The notes beneath the pieces are model-generated. The model saw only the letters and a program-made list of their open reading frames with translations, did no database searches and had not been told where the DNA came from. Source: Ruminococcus sp. AF46-10NS (GTDB taxonomy: Bacteria > Bacillota > Clostridia > Lachnospirales > Lachnospiraceae). From it: DNA of 6,215 bases. Where the stretch lies: the NCBI RefSeq assembly GCF_003474435.1, contig NZ_QRNF01000078.1, positions 1 through 6,215 of the forward strand. The letters run 5' to 3'. Positions 6,182 through 6,215 of the stretch are shown one piece after another; the stretch's first letter is position 1; the number at the start of each line of letters is the position of its first letter. A program made the position numbers and the translations under genes.

Positions 6182-6215
6182 ATTTTATATTGATATTTTA
6201 AAACTTCTGATATAT

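Overview
The window looks like chromosomal DNA of an anaerobic, AT-rich Firmicute, most likely a gut Clostridium or Lachnospiraceae member. This is inferred from the codon and base use, the strong AGGAGG-type ribosome binding sites and the style of the proteins. No rRNA, tRNA or CRISPR array is visible.

Layout. Positions 1-110 hold three stacked hairpins that resemble the right end of an IS200/IS605-type element, whose body would lie off the left edge. Next is a short-chain dehydrogenase gene (199-944) broken by a single-base frameshift. It is followed by a tight plus-strand operon: thioredoxin (1037-1342), single-domain rhodanese (1354-1674) and a CoA-disulfide reductase fused to a C-terminal rhodanese (1676-3367). 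A bidirectional hairpin terminator (3411-3458) separates this operon from a convergent minus-strand Crp/Fnr-family regulator (3488-4147). Divergent from the regulator is a second operon: a thioredoxin with an unusual WCGYC site (4336-4659) and thioredoxin reductase (4675-5598). The right edge holds the C-terminal half of a YaaA-family protein (about 5736-6119), which looks like a decayed gene, and a 7-1-7 palindrome inside a possible promoter (6140-6181).

How it works together. The main result is a local regulon. Three palindromes of the form GTGAT-N3-ATCAC occur only upstream of the three plus-strand transcription units, centred at 132, 965 and 4271. Each is followed, after exactly 21 bases, by a -10-like hexamer (TATAAT, CATAAT, TATATT). 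This places each operator at about -41 from the expected transcription start, the position used by class II Crp/Fnr activators. The regulator encoded between them has the R-E-x-x-x-R recognition helix known in Crp to read GTGA. It lacks both the cAMP pocket and the FNR iron-sulfur cysteines, and carries a C77-x5-C83 pair in the sensor domain. I infer a thiol- or sulfane-sulfur-responsive activator controlling a thiol-redox and persulfide-handling set: two thioredoxins, TrxB, two rhodanese domains and CoA-disulfide/polysulfide reductase, with a now-broken dehydrogenase as a third target. The inducing signal cannot be read from the sequence.
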